The notes below the pieces were generated by a model. That model saw nothing but the letters and a program-made list of their open reading frames with translations, searched no databases and was not told where the DNA came from. Positions 1-9,014 of a stretch of DNA of 64,000 nt are shown in pieces; the first letter of the stretch is position 1; each line of letters starts with the position of its first letter. The position numbers were made by a program, and so were the translations under genes. The stretch is from Rhodothermales bacterium (lineage in GTDB: Bacteria > Bacteroidota > Rhodothermia > Rhodothermales > VXPQ01): assembly GCA_951812345.1 (NCBI GenBank), contig OX638295.1, positions 1,126,759 through 1,190,758 of the forward strand. Reading direction: 5' to 3'.

Positions 1-472
1 TGCAGGCATGCGCGACGGCCATGCCCGCTACGAGCGGGATGCCGTAGTAGAGCAGGGATTTGCCGGTTCTGCGGGCCAGATTGTAAACCAGAGGGATGAA
101 AATAATAAGCCCGACCTCGAAGAATACGGGCGTGGCGACGATAATGCCGATCAGGGCCAGCGCCCACTGCGCCTTGCGTTCCCCGAACACCCTGATGAGG
201 GTCGAGGCGATTTTACCGGCGCCGCCCGACGCCTGGATCATCTCGCCCAGCATGGTGCCCACTCCGATCACCACGGCAATATAGCCGAGGGTCTTGCCCA
301 TGCCTTCGGTGATTGCGTCGGCGACCGCCGAGGGAGGCACCCCGCCGACGATGGCTGCGACGAAGCTCACGACAAGCAGAGCGATGAACGCCTGCATACG
401 CAGCGTGATAACCAGGAGCAGGAGCACTCCGATGCTGCCGGCGGTCAGGAGAAGAAGGGCTGTTGTGGACAT
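1..472 (-). CDS. GntP-family gluconate:H+ symporter, partial (N-terminal 157 residues)
   Basis: The frame runs off the left edge, so only the N-terminus is present, starting at an ATG on the minus strand at 472. The translation is almost entirely hydrophobic: an opening helix rich in Leu, then VGGVPPSAVADAITEGMGKT, then a GVGTMLGEMIQASGGA segment and ATPVFFEVGLIIFIPLV. These are the hallmarks of the GntP/gluconate permease family, which imports sugar acids across the inner membrane with protons. Full family members are about 440 aa, so roughly two thirds lie outside the window. It is divergent from the DUF5916 gene, with 76 bp between starts. Its position next to keto-sugar genes suggests uptake of an aldonate-like product; that substrate is an inference. 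Confidence 0.85.
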   Translation of the reverse strand, partial: MSTTALLLLTAGSIGVLLLLVITLRMQAFIALLVVSFVAAIVGGVPPSAVADAITEGMGKTLGYIAVVIGVGTMLGEMIQASGGAGKIASTLIRVFGERKAQWALALIGIIVATPVFFEVGLIIFIPLVYNLARRTGKSLLYYGIPLVAGMAVAHAC

Positions 473-548
473 AGGGATAGAGATAAAGGGGCGGAAGTAG
501 TACCTTGAGGCTGAAAATACAGAACCTTTTCCATAGATAATTTCCGCC

Positions 549-2846
549 TTGCGATTATTTCCGCGCATTCTGCGCAGCGCCTTCCTTGTTTTTTCCCTGT
601 CCGTCGCGCTGTGCTGCGCTGCATTGACTGGTTTGTTGCTGCCGGGGGCGGTCTTTGCTCAGGAGCAACAGCCGCAGCAGACGACGCCGAAACAGGAACT
701 CGTGGTCATGCAGCGCATCGGCGGGCCGGTCGAACTGGACGGGCTCAGTTTCGAGCCGGCCTGGCAGTCCGTCGAACCGTACGTCCCGTCGCAGTACGAA
801 CCGAACAACGGATCGGCCCCGACCGAGCGGACCGAGATGCTCATCGCCTACGACGAGGAGCATCTTTTTCTTGCCCTGCGCGCATACGACCGGAACCCGG
901 AGGGCATTCGGGCCAACACGCTCTACCGGGACCGGCTCAGCAGCGACGATCATTTCGAGATTCTGATCGATACGTACAACGACAACGAGACCGGCATGCT
1001 GTTCAACAGCAATCCGAGGGGGCATCGCCGGGAAGCCGCCATTTCGAACGACGCCAGCGGTGGAGGCATTGCGTCGGGGGGATGGATTAATGTGGATTTC
1101 AACACGTACTGGGATGTGGAAACCGTCATTGCCGACAGCGGGTGGTTTTCGGAAATGCGCATCCCGTTTTCGAGCCTGCGTTTCCAGCCGCGCGAAGACG
1201 GCACGGTCGTCATGGGGCTGACCCTGCAACGCAAGATCGTGCGAAAGGACGAGCGGGTGGTGTTTCCCCCGGTCGAGCGCGTTTCGAGTTGGGCCTTCCT
1301 GAAACCCTCCCTCGCACAGAAATTTCTGCTGGAGGGCATCGAATCGGAGTTGCCCGTGTATGTGACCGGATACGGACTGGGCGGTGCGGGGGAAACGGCC
1401 CGGCTGAAGGAGGGCGCCTGGGAATACGAGCGCGATGTGACGCGGGAGATCGGGGCCGACCTCAAGTACCAGTTTTCGAACAACGCCACGCTCGACCTGA
1501 CGCTGAACACCGATTTTGCGCAGGTTGAAGCCGACGATCAGCAAATCAACCTGACGCGCTTCTCGCTCTTCTTTCCGGAGAAGCGCCAGTTCTTTCAGGA
1601 GCGGGCCGCCATTTTCGATTTTCGGACGGGGGGATTGAGCCGTCTTTTTCACAGCCGGCGCATCGGATTGACGGAAGACGGCGCGCCCGTGCCGATCCTG
1701 GGCGGCGCGCGCGGCGCCGGGCGCTTCGGACAGTGGGATGTCGGGGCGCTGACGATGCAGACCGCGCAATCCGGCGAACAGTCGTCGGAGAATTTCGGGG
1801 TGCTGCGCCTGCGGCGGAAGGTGTTCAATCCCTGGTCCTATACGGGCGCGATGGGAACGAGCCGCATCGGGGCGGACGGCGCGTACAATTTCGCGTACGG
1901 ACTGGACGGTGTTTTCCGGCTTTTCGGGGACGATTACCTGACGCTCCAGTGGGCGCACTCGTTCGATGATGCGCGCATCGATCGCCCGGATTACCGCCCG
2001 TTGAACGGCGGGCGCATGACCGTGCAGATGGAGCGGCGGCGCAGCAGGGAATGGGAATACCGCTCCATTCTGGCCTGGGCGGGCGCGGACTACGATCCGG
2101 GCATCGGATTCTCGCAGCGCAACGACTTCACCCTCCTGGACAACGCGCTTTCCTACACATGGCTTCCCCCGGAAGACGCCCGGCTGATTTTCCACACCTT
2201 CGAGATGGCCGGGTTGACGTATTTGCGCAACGAGGATGGTTCCATCGAATCCGCGCAGGTAGGCCCCCGGTGGAGTTACGGGGCCCGGAACGGAACGCGG
2301 GGACAGGCCGGGTTCATGGTGTTGTACGAAGACCTGTCCGCTCCCTTTTCGATCGGGGAGGTGGAGATCCCCGCCGGAAGCTACACCTTCTGGGAAGCGG
2401 AGGTATCGTATGGAGAATCCAATACGAACCGGTACCGGTTGGGGCCCACGTTGCAGGCAGGTTCTTTCTACGATGGCTGGAAGGTCACGGCCGCTGCGCG
2501 CCCCACCTGGTACGTATCTCCGCACCTTGAAATTTCAGGGCGCTACGAGTACAGCCGGATTCGTTTTCCGGACAGGGATCTCGGATTGCACGCGCATTTG
2601 CTGCGGTTCAGGATCGGCATGGCCCTGAATACGCAGGCGTCGGCCAACGTTTTCCTGCAGTACAACAGCGTAAGCGATGCGCTCTCGTCCAATATCCGCC
2701 TGCGGTACAACTTCCGGGAGGGGAACGACCTGTGGCTGGTCTACAACCACGGAATGAACACGGCGCGGAACCGGTTCGACCCCGCGCCGCCGCGTACGGA
2801 CAACCGGACGCTGCTCGTCAAATACACCTATACGTTCCAGCTATAG
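549..2846 (+). CDS. DUF5916 outer-membrane protein with N-terminal CBM9-like domain
   Basis: A 765-aa exported protein. The start is a TTG; an in-frame stop lies just upstream (534) and no ATG precedes the signal peptide, so TTG is the best choice. Residues 1-38 form a signal peptide ending AVFAQ. Residues about 50-240 match the carbohydrate-binding family 9-like (DOMON-type) domain seen ahead of DUF5916, beginning with IGGPVELDG and containing SSDDHFEILIDTYNDNETG. The rest (about 290-765) is rich in alternating aromatic/polar beta strands and ends in TYTFQL, as expected of an outer-membrane beta-barrel. The family is common in Bacteroidota and has no firmly established substrate. A role in binding or moving glycans is inferred from the CBM9-like domain and neighbours. 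Confidence 0.85.
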   Translation: MRLFPRILRSAFLVFSLSVALCCAALTGLLLPGAVFAQEQQPQQTTPKQELVVMQRIGGPVELDGLSFEPAWQSVEPYVPSQYEPNNGSAPTERTEMLIAYDEEHLFLALRAYDRNPEGIRANTLYRDRLSSDDHFEILIDTYNDNETGMLFNSNPRGHRREAAISNDASGGGIASGGWINVDFNTYWDVETVIADSGWFSEMRIPFSSLRFQPREDGTVVMGLTLQRKIVRKDERVVFPPVERVSSWAFLKPSLAQKFLLEGIESELPVYVTGYGLGGAGETARLKEGAWEYERDVTREIGADLKYQFSNNATLDLTLNTDFAQVEADDQQINLTRFSLFFPEKRQFFQERAAIFDFRTGGLSRLFHSRRIGLTEDGAPVPILGGARGAGRFGQWDVGALTMQTAQSGEQSSENFGVLRLRRKVFNPWSYTGAMGTSRIGADGAYNFAYGLDGVFRLFGDDYLTLQWAHSFDDARIDRPDYRPLNGGRMTVQMERRRSREWEYRSILAWAGADYDPGIGFSQRNDFTLLDNALSYTWLPPEDARLIFHTFEMAGLTYLRNEDGSIESAQVGPRWSYGARNGTRGQAGFMVLYEDLSAPFSIGEVEIPAGSYTFWEAEVSYGESNTNRYRLGPTLQAGSFYDGWKVTAAARPTWYVSPHLEISGRYEYSRIRFPDRDLGLHAHLLRFRIGMALNTQASANVFLQYNSVSDALSSNIRLRYNFREGNDLWLVYNHGMNTARNRFDPAPPRTDNRTLLVKYTYTFQL

Positions 2847-2874
2847 GCGCCGCTTGCCAGAGACCAAACGAAAC

Positions 2875-2920
2875 AGGCGGCTTGCAAAGCCGGCCCGGAA
2901 GCCTGTTCTGCAAACCGCCT
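2875..2920. other. Intergenic stem-loop between convergent genes
   Basis: AGGCGGCTTGCA at 2875-2886 is complementary, with one bulged base on each side, to TGCAAACCGCCT at 2909-2920. This gives an 11-bp stem with a 22-nt loop. It sits between the stop of the DUF5916 gene and the stop of the convergent DUF1080 gene, so it could block read-through from either side. No T-run follows, so it is not a standard intrinsic terminator. Confidence 0.4.
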
Positions 2921-2976
2921 GGTTCCGCTTCCGGCGAGAAGCCTGCGCTACTGCCGGAGCGAAAATCTACTCCAAT

Positions 2977-3717
2977 CTACTCCATTGGCTTGATCATGAG
3001 GTTCCGGAACCAGACCCCGGACTCCCCGTGCTTGCCCTGGATGCCGATATGGCCCTCGGTGGCCAACTCGGCCAGCGGGTTGCTCAGCCAGGGCGGAATG
3101 GAGGTGCCGTCCGGGTTGGTTTCCGCGGAGTGGTATTCGCTCATGTCGATTTCGCTCACTTCCATGCCGTTGAGCATTACCCACAGGGAGTCGCCTATTG
3201 CGGTCACGGTGTAGCGGTTCCATTCTCCGGCGGGGTTGATCCGCTGCTCTGACGGGGGCACATGCCCGTAGAAAGCGCCGGATTCCTGGTGGTGCCGGGC
3301 CGAATCCGCCATGGCGTGATCGTCGGCGATCTGCACCTCGATGGAATAGGGGATCCAGGCGCTGGTGTCCGTCTCGGTAGCATGCAGGATGATGCCGCTG
3401 TTCGCGCCCGGATCGAACATGACCTCGAGATCCAGCACGAAGTCATTGTAGATGGCCTGCGTAAACAGGCCCTGGTCCACGCCGCTTGTGAGCACGCCCT
3501 CTTCCCATGCCCAAACGCCCCCGGCGTCTATGGCGTTGGAGAGGTCTTCGTTGAAGAGCGGCGTCCATCCGGGTTCGGAGGTATCCGGATGCGGATCGGC
3601 CATTTCCGCCGTTTCGGATTCGGCCATGGCGTCGTGATCCGCGTCTCCGGCATCGGAGGCGCACCCCGCTGCGAAGAAGGCAAGGGCAGCGAGGAAGGAA
3701 AGAGTACGTGTGGGCAT
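2977..3717 (-). CDS. DUF1080 / 3-keto-disaccharide hydrolase-domain lipoprotein
   Basis: A 246-aa protein. The chosen ATG gives a lipoprotein signal (SFLAALAFFAAGC, Cys at about 19) followed by an acidic Ala/Asp/Glu linker to residue 45. The body, from WTPLFNEDLSNA to GIQGKHGESGVWFRNLMIKP, is a single DUF1080 domain with the family's ANSGIILHA and NRYTVTAIGDSLWVMLNG segments. Characterised members of this family hydrolyse 3-keto-glucosides in the periplasm. It lies directly downstream of the Tat-exported Gfo/Idh oxidoreductase (59 bp gap, same strand), consistent with an oxidise-then-cleave pair. The 3' end shows a short tandem duplication (CTACTCCAAT CTACTCCAT) that provides the stop. Confidence 0.85.
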   Translation of the reverse strand: MPTRTLSFLAALAFFAAGCASDAGDADHDAMAESETAEMADPHPDTSEPGWTPLFNEDLSNAIDAGGVWAWEEGVLTSGVDQGLFTQAIYNDFVLDLEVMFDPGANSGIILHATETDTSAWIPYSIEVQIADDHAMADSARHHQESGAFYGHVPPSEQRINPAGEWNRYTVTAIGDSLWVMLNGMEVSEIDMSEYHSAETNPDGTSIPPWLSNPLAELATEGHIGIQGKHGESGVWFRNLMIKPME

Positions 3718-3775
3718 GATAATGTGGTATCGTGTGGTGGTTAAGGATAAATACTGCGCGTCCGGTTTTCGGGAA

Positions 3776-5146
3776 TCACCCCGCGTCGACGGCGGGGAGT
3801 TCCCAGCCTTCGCGCGGCGCGCGGCGCAGATGCCGGTTGGCTTCCGGCAGGTTTGTGATGCGAAGGTTTTCCGCATCCCAGTGAATCTTTTTGTTGCCCG
3901 CAAGGAGCGAGACGACGCCGAGCAGCACCGTCTCTGTGAGCGGGGCGGCGAAGGCGAAGGGCGACGAGGCGTTCTCTTCGCCCCGGATCGCGCGTACCCA
4001 GTTGTTTTCGTGGCTTTCGTCCGCAATGCGGTCGTACAGTCGGGGCGGCTTGTTTTCCGCAAGGTCGCCGGGCATAAAGCGCACGCCGCCCATATGCAGC
4101 AGCGTACCCTTCGAGCCGACATACATCATGCCGTTCGAATGCAGCCATTCGCCGTCGGAGAGGCCTTCGGGGCGCGGAGGCTTGAGCCCGCCGTCGTACC
4201 AGGTAAGGCGCACCGGCCCGCGTTCCCCGTGCGCCGGGAATTCGAAGAAAGTGGTCGAGGCGACCGGGTAGGAATGACCGTTGAAGGCGGAGGAGCGGGT
4301 CTCTACCGTGGTGGGCGCGCCAAGGTCCAGCGCCGTAGCCACGAAGGCGAAGGAGTGTGCCGCAATGTCGCCCAGCGCTCCCGTGCCGAAGGGTACCCAC
4401 CCGCGCCAGACGAACGGATGAAAGGCCGGATCGTAGGCCATGTCCGCGGCGGGGCCGAGGTACAGATCCCAATCGATGCTGTCCGGTTTCCGCTTCAGTA
4501 CGGAGGGCAGGTCCATGCCCTGCGGCCAGATGGGGCGGTTCGTCCACACATGCACCTCGCCGACCTCCCCGATCGTGTCTCCCTTGACGTGTTCGGCGAT
4601 GTCGTAGAGTTCGTTGGAGGAGCGCCCCTGATTCCCCATCTGCGTGACGACGTCGTACCGTTTGGCGGCAAGGCCCAGTTGCCGGGCCTCCCATACCGAC
4701 CACGTAAGCGGTTTCTGGGTGTAGACATGGATGCCGCGCTCCATGGCCGTTAGGGTAATGAGGGCGTGCGTGTGGTCCGGCGTAGCGATCACGACTCCGT
4801 CGATGTCGTCGCTCATTTCGTCGAACATGCGGCGGTAATCCTGGTACCGGGCCGCTTCGGGCCAGGTCTCGAAAGCGGGCGCGGTGAAGTCCAGGTCCAC
4901 ATCGCACAGACCTGTGATGGCGACATCGTTCATGTTCGCCAGATTGACTTTGCCCATGCCTCCCACGCCGACGCAGGCCACGTTCACCGTGTCGCTGGGG
5001 GCCAGGAAAGCCGGGCCGCCAAGGACGTTTCTCGGCACGATGAGCGGGGCGGCGGCAAACGCGGCGCTTGTTTTACCGAGCGCGCCGATAAAAGCGCGGC
5101 GGGAGAGGCCGGGTTTCCGGCGGGCGGATCTCAGGGAAGCAGGCAT
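3776..5146 (-). CDS. Tat-exported Gfo/Idh/MocA-family oxidoreductase
   Basis: A 456-aa NAD(P)-dependent sugar oxidoreductase. The ATG at 5146 places a twin-arginine signal (LSRRAFIGALG, about residues 15-25) at the N-terminus; a further 14 upstream residues are possible but would bury the signal. The Rossmann fold begins at VNVACVGVGGMGKVN, and the family's EKP-like motif reads TQKPLTW. The catalytic-domain motif GALGDIAAHSFAF supplies the Asp/His pair. Export with bound cofactor is typical of Bacteroidota members in this subgroup. With the DUF1080 gene downstream it forms a probable two-gene operon that makes and cleaves a 3-keto-glycoside. The exact sugar cannot be read from sequence. Confidence 0.85.
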   Translation of the reverse strand: MPASLRSARRKPGLSRRAFIGALGKTSAAFAAAPLIVPRNVLGGPAFLAPSDTVNVACVGVGGMGKVNLANMNDVAITGLCDVDLDFTAPAFETWPEAARYQDYRRMFDEMSDDIDGVVIATPDHTHALITLTAMERGIHVYTQKPLTWSVWEARQLGLAAKRYDVVTQMGNQGRSSNELYDIAEHVKGDTIGEVGEVHVWTNRPIWPQGMDLPSVLKRKPDSIDWDLYLGPAADMAYDPAFHPFVWRGWVPFGTGALGDIAAHSFAFVATALDLGAPTTVETRSSAFNGHSYPVASTTFFEFPAHGERGPVRLTWYDGGLKPPRPEGLSDGEWLHSNGMMYVGSKGTLLHMGGVRFMPGDLAENKPPRLYDRIADESHENNWVRAIRGEENASSPFAFAAPLTETVLLGVVSLLAGNKKIHWDAENLRITNLPEANRHLRRAPREGWELPAVDAG

Positions 5147-5265
5147 GGAGCGTTTCCGGTCAATGGCGGCGCATGCGGGTTGCAACAAGCCCCATTATCG
5201 GGCATGGCGCGGGTTCGGGGCGGAGCATTCCGGCTGGCCCGGGCCGGAAAAACAAGCGCATATCC

Positions 5266-5308
5266 CTGTAATTTCGCACAATTTGACGAATTGTTCACAA
5301 AATTACAG
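5266..5308. promoter_or_regulatory. Nested palindrome upstream of the Gfo/Idh gene (candidate operator)
   Basis: CTGTAATTT (5266-5274) is mirrored by AAATTACAG (5300-5308). Inside it, ACAATT (5278-5283) is mirrored by AATTGT (5289-5294), around a TGACG centre. The AT-rich double dyad stands out from its GC-rich surroundings and lies 120 bp upstream of the minus-strand oxidoreductase start. It looks like a regulator-binding site or a small hairpin; no regulator gene is nearby. Confidence 0.45.
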
Positions 5309-5403
5309 AGGCGTTCTTCGCGTGTTCATCCATTGTTCACGGAATCTTCGGTGTGGCCCGGTACCCGTTGCGGGACACCGTATATGCAGACTGTAAAGAC
5401 TTT

Positions 5404-5626
5404 AAGGATACTCTGGCCAAAACCGCTTCGCTCAGCGCTTCACGTTCGTGTAAAAAACACTGCGAATTCGGGGCGTCGCGGATGTGACGCGCCCTTCGGG
5501 AGGCTGCGAGAAGCACGCTGGCCGTGTCATTCCTCATTATGTGGGGCCTGCCACACTGCTTCGTCATTCCTTGCCAGCGCACCCCTCTCAGTCTCTGAAT
5601 TTCGTGGATTTAATCAGAGTATCCTT
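5404..5626 (+). repeat. Dispersed intergenic repeat, near-full-length copy A
   Basis: Begins AAGGATACTCTGGCCAAAAC and ends TTAATCAGAGTATCCTT, which are inverted terminal motifs. The body carries GCGCTTCACGTTCG, GCGCCCTTCGGGAGGCTGCG, and a long core beginning GCTGGCCGTGTCATTCCTCA and ending CGTCATTCCTTGCCAGC. The same order recurs in the copies at 9015 and 36518. Together with the nested palindrome at 5266-5308 it accounts for most of the 616-bp gene-free gap; I see nothing coding in the remainder. Confidence 0.85.
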
Positions 5627-5762
5627 GACTAAAACGATTCTGCGCAGTACCCTCATAGGCGTAAACTTTTACTGCGGAAGCGGCTGCTTTTCCGAAGAGC
5701 AATTCGTTCCTCGAAGCGCTTTCGCGCATACCTGCCTCCATCCACCAAAAGGTATCGACGTC

Positions 5763-6218
5763 ATGAAACTCCCGTTTTTCATCTTTCTGTTTTTGCTCGG
5801 CGTCTTCGTCGCGGTCCATCTCGTAATGAATGCAAGGGTGGGCGAAATCATGCCTAATCCCCGTGTGGCGAACGCGGTCTTCTGGACGATAGGCGGCGTC
5901 ACGGCCATCATTGTCGGGCTGACCGGATGGGAATCGGGCGCCTTGGGAAGCTTGAAAAATGTTCACCCTCTGCTCCTGACAGCTGGTGCGCTGGGGGCTT
6001 GCCTGGTGTTCGGCATCGCATGGGCGGAGCCGCAAGTAGGCGCCAGCAACCTCTTTATCATTCTGCTATCCGGTCAGGTTGTCGGGGGGCTGCTCATGTC
6101 GCATTTCGGATTGTTGTCGGCTCATCAGCCGATTTCCCTCGTGCAACTGGGCGGCGCGGTGCTGATGCTTGCCGGCGCGGCCATCGCAACGGGCATGTTC
6201 GAACGTCTGACCGGTTAG
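5763..6218 (+). CDS. YdcZ/DUF606-family DMT transporter-like membrane protein
   Basis: A 151-aa integral membrane protein with five predicted hydrophobic segments, beginning MKLPFFIFLFLLGVFVAVH. It contains the SNLFIILLSGQVVGGLLMSHFG and QLGGAVLMLAGAAIA segments typical of the single-domain YdcZ (DUF606) branch of the drug/metabolite transporter superfamily. Family length is about 145-155 aa, so it appears complete; such half-size proteins usually dimerise. Many open codons lie upstream, but they fall in the repeat, so the ATG at 5763 is preferred. Transported substrate unknown. It stands alone between repeat copy A and the FG-GAP gene. Confidence 0.8.
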   Translation: MKLPFFIFLFLLGVFVAVHLVMNARVGEIMPNPRVANAVFWTIGGVTAIIVGLTGWESGALGSLKNVHPLLLTAGALGACLVFGIAWAEPQVGASNLFIILLSGQVVGGLLMSHFGLLSAHQPISLVQLGGAVLMLAGAAIATGMFERLTG

Positions 6219-6296
6219 CTGCGCACCCGTAAAAGATCCTTTTCGGCGCCTTTTTTATACCTTTTCTCTCCTTTTTTACACCATAGCGTACTTCCC

Positions 6297-8993
6297 ATGA
6301 CCTTCGACCTGCGAATCACGACCTTGCTGCCGCTTCTCGCGGCGGGGTGTCTCCTTATGCCCGTTGCGCTTCATGCGCAGGCGCCCGAACCCACTATTCT
6401 GTTCCAGCCCGTCAAGGTGGACGGTCCCCCGCACGATCCGGCGAACGGCTCGTACTGGTTCGGCCCGTTCTCGGAGACTGCGAGCGTCGTGGACATCGAC
6501 AACGATGGGGACCTGGACCTCGTCGCCGGTCGCAACTGGTACGAAGCGCCCCTCTGGATCAAGCACGAAAATTTCCGCAGCGGCGGGGATGTGAACGGCC
6601 CGGAAACGGAGAACAACGCCGAGTTCGCCATGGACGTGAACGGCGATGGCTGCACGGATATCGTAAGCTCGGGCTGGATGTTCATGAAAGGGGCCTACTG
6701 GTACGAGAACCCCTGCAACAAGATCGACACGTGGACCTCGCACAAGGTGCACCAGGCGTTTAATATGGAGGGCGTCGAAGGGCACCATGACATCGACGGC
6801 GACGGCGACGACGATATCCTGGTGAACCACTGGTCGCTCTACGAGGATCAGGGGATGACGTGGCTGGAGTACATCGACGAGCACCCGTATTTCGTCGAGC
6901 ATGTGGTGGGATTCGATGTGGATATGCACGGGAACGGCATGGGCGACATCGACATGGATGGCGATCCGGACATCGTGACGTCGCTGGGGTGGTACGAAAA
7001 TCCGGGGGGTGAAGCGGCAAGAGGCATGTGGACCTACCACGACGACTGGAAATTCGAGTCGCTCAAGGAGCGGATCGCCAGTGCGGCCTCCCATCCGATT
7101 CTGGTGCACGACGTGAACGAGGACGGCCTGAACGACGTCATTATCGGGTCCGCCCATGCGTACGGGCTGGCCTGGTATGCGCAGAAGATGGAGGACGGCG
7201 AACGGTCGTTCGAGGAACACTGGCTCGAATCCGAATTCAGCCAGTTTCATACGCTCGCGCTGGGCGATCTGAACGGCGACGGCAAGGACGATCTGGTGGC
7301 GGGACGCCGGCTGATGGCGCACTACGGCAGGGACATTGGCGCTTTCGAGCCGCTTTTCGGATTCTGGTATGATCTGAACGGAGGCGATCCGAAACGACAC
7401 ATTCTGTTCTACAACCACCTGCCCCGGTACGGGTACGAGGCGAGCCTGAATCCTCCGCCGAATTATGCGTTCGGCATGGGCATGAACGTGCATGTGGCGG
7501 ACATGAACGGCGACGGGCGCAACGATGTCGTGAATCCGAGCAAGGCGGGCCTGTACATCTTTTACAACGAAGGCGCTCCGCCTACGCCGGGCGATGCGTA
7601 CCGCCTGCCCACGTACGACGAGTACGACACGTGGCGTTCCTGGGGCGAGTACGGCACCTTGTTCAACGGCAGGGACTTCAGCGGCTGGGTCGTTCCGGAA
7701 GGCGACGGCGGGCACTGGAAAGTCGAGGACTTCATGATCAAGTACGACGCGCTCTCGGAAGCGGAAGAGAAGCATCTCTTCACGGAGGAGGAGTACTGCG
7801 ACTACAACCTGCATGTGGAGTGGCGCTTCCCGGAGGCTTCGGGCATATATGATATGCCGAATATCCTGCCGGACGGCACGTACGAAACGGACGCCGACGG
7901 GAACGTCGTCACGAATCCCACGCCGAACTCGGATTCGGGTATTCTCCTGCGCGGATCGTATGACCAGGCGAATATCTGGAACTGGGGCGTGGGCTCCGGC
8001 GAACTCTGGGGAGTGCGCACGAACGAGGACAACGCGCCGGAAGTGCGCGCGGCGGCGGTTCCGTCCAAACGGATGGATCATCCGGTCGGGGAATGGAACG
8101 AGTTCGATATCCGGATGATCGGCGATCGGGTTACGGTGCGCCTGAACGGGAAGGAGGTCATCCATAATGCGCTCGTTCCCGGTATTCCCGAGTGCGGTCC
8201 CATCGGACTCCAGCACCACGGGGGTATGATCGAGGAGACGGGCGAAATGGATCCGACGTCCAGCATCGTCGAGTTCCGCAACATCTGGATCGACCCGATC
8301 GACGACGAGCAGCGCGAAGACCTTGCCCGCATGGATTATCCCGAAGGCTGGGAAATCCTGTTCGACGGTCATGAGGAAGACATGGAGAACTGGGTCGCCG
8401 GCGAAGGCCATTCCTGGGTAGTCCGGGACGGCATGATCCTTCTCGACCGCGAGTTTGACAACTCCATGCCGAACGAACACTACCTCTGGGCGAAGGATAC
8501 CTATGGGGATTTCGTGCTGGAAGTCGAGTTCAAGACCGTCGAGAATTCGAACAGCGGCATTTTCATCCGTACGGAGGATATCGCCGACCCGGTATTCACG
8601 GGATTCGAGGTGCAGGTGAACAATTCCTACGGCAGGCCGACAAGTCAGGGGAGCACGACCGGTACGCTCTACGATCTGGTCAAACCGCGCAACAATCCGG
8701 TGTATCCGCCGGGCGAATGGAACTGGCTGCGCATTTTCGCCTTTGATAATCAGATTATTACCGAACTGAACGGGGTGCGCGTCGCCGAGGCGGATCTGGA
8801 CCAGTGGACCACGGCGCACATGAACCCGAACGGCGCAAGGAACAAGTTCACGCGCGCCATCCGGGACTTTGCGAAGGAAGGCCGCATCGGTTTGCAGGAT
8901 CACGGCCGCCCGGTCTGGTACCGCCATGTGCGCATCATGCGTCTCGACGATGCTTCGTCGCTCAAGCGCGCACTGAACCCGGCGTACCGGTAA
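6297..8993 (+). CDS. Secreted FG-GAP/VCBS protein with two DUF1080 domains
   Basis: An 898-aa protein with a signal peptide (cleavage after ALHAQA). Residues about 40-430 hold FG-GAP/VCBS-type repeats with calcium-binding-like loops such as DIDNDGDLDLV, DVNGDGCTDIV, DIDGDGDDDIL and DLNGDGKDDLV, likely a beta-propeller. Two DUF1080 (3-keto-disaccharide hydrolase-type) domains follow, at about 446-671 (from YGTLFNGRDFSGW) and 683-883 (from GWEILFDGHEEDMENW). Each has the SGI(L/F)(L/I)R core and a WNEFDIRMIGDRVTVRLNG-like strand. The propeller may position the enzyme on a polymeric or surface substrate; this is inference. It is flanked by repeats rather than being in an operon. Confidence 0.85.
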   Translation: MTFDLRITTLLPLLAAGCLLMPVALHAQAPEPTILFQPVKVDGPPHDPANGSYWFGPFSETASVVDIDNDGDLDLVAGRNWYEAPLWIKHENFRSGGDVNGPETENNAEFAMDVNGDGCTDIVSSGWMFMKGAYWYENPCNKIDTWTSHKVHQAFNMEGVEGHHDIDGDGDDDILVNHWSLYEDQGMTWLEYIDEHPYFVEHVVGFDVDMHGNGMGDIDMDGDPDIVTSLGWYENPGGEAARGMWTYHDDWKFESLKERIASAASHPILVHDVNEDGLNDVIIGSAHAYGLAWYAQKMEDGERSFEEHWLESEFSQFHTLALGDLNGDGKDDLVAGRRLMAHYGRDIGAFEPLFGFWYDLNGGDPKRHILFYNHLPRYGYEASLNPPPNYAFGMGMNVHVADMNGDGRNDVVNPSKAGLYIFYNEGAPPTPGDAYRLPTYDEYDTWRSWGEYGTLFNGRDFSGWVVPEGDGGHWKVEDFMIKYDALSEAEEKHLFTEEEYCDYNLHVEWRFPEASGIYDMPNILPDGTYETDADGNVVTNPTPNSDSGILLRGSYDQANIWNWGVGSGELWGVRTNEDNAPEVRAAAVPSKRMDHPVGEWNEFDIRMIGDRVTVRLNGKEVIHNALVPGIPECGPIGLQHHGGMIEETGEMDPTSSIVEFRNIWIDPIDDEQREDLARMDYPEGWEILFDGHEEDMENWVAGEGHSWVVRDGMILLDREFDNSMPNEHYLWAKDTYGDFVLEVEFKTVENSNSGIFIRTEDIADPVFTGFEVQVNNSYGRPTSQGSTTGTLYDLVKPRNNPVYPPGEWNWLRIFAFDNQIITELNGVRVAEADLDQWTTAHMNPNGARNKFTRAIRDFAKEGRIGLQDHGRPVWYRHVRIMRLDDASSLKRALNPAYR

Positions 8994-9014
8994 GTCGGCA
9001 ATTTCCAATATCTT

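Noticed and set aside
555-2525. Long open frame (656 codons) on the minus strand opposite the DUF5916 gene
   Set aside because: It is Arg/Pro/Ala-rich, has no recognisable domain or signal, and mirrors the third-position GC bias of the plus-strand gene, which has clear homology.
6276-9008. 910-codon minus-strand frame opposite the FG-GAP/DUF1080 gene
   Set aside because: The composition is dominated by Val/Arg/His/Pro from the reverse of GC-rich codons; no motif is present, and the plus-strand product has many domain hallmarks.
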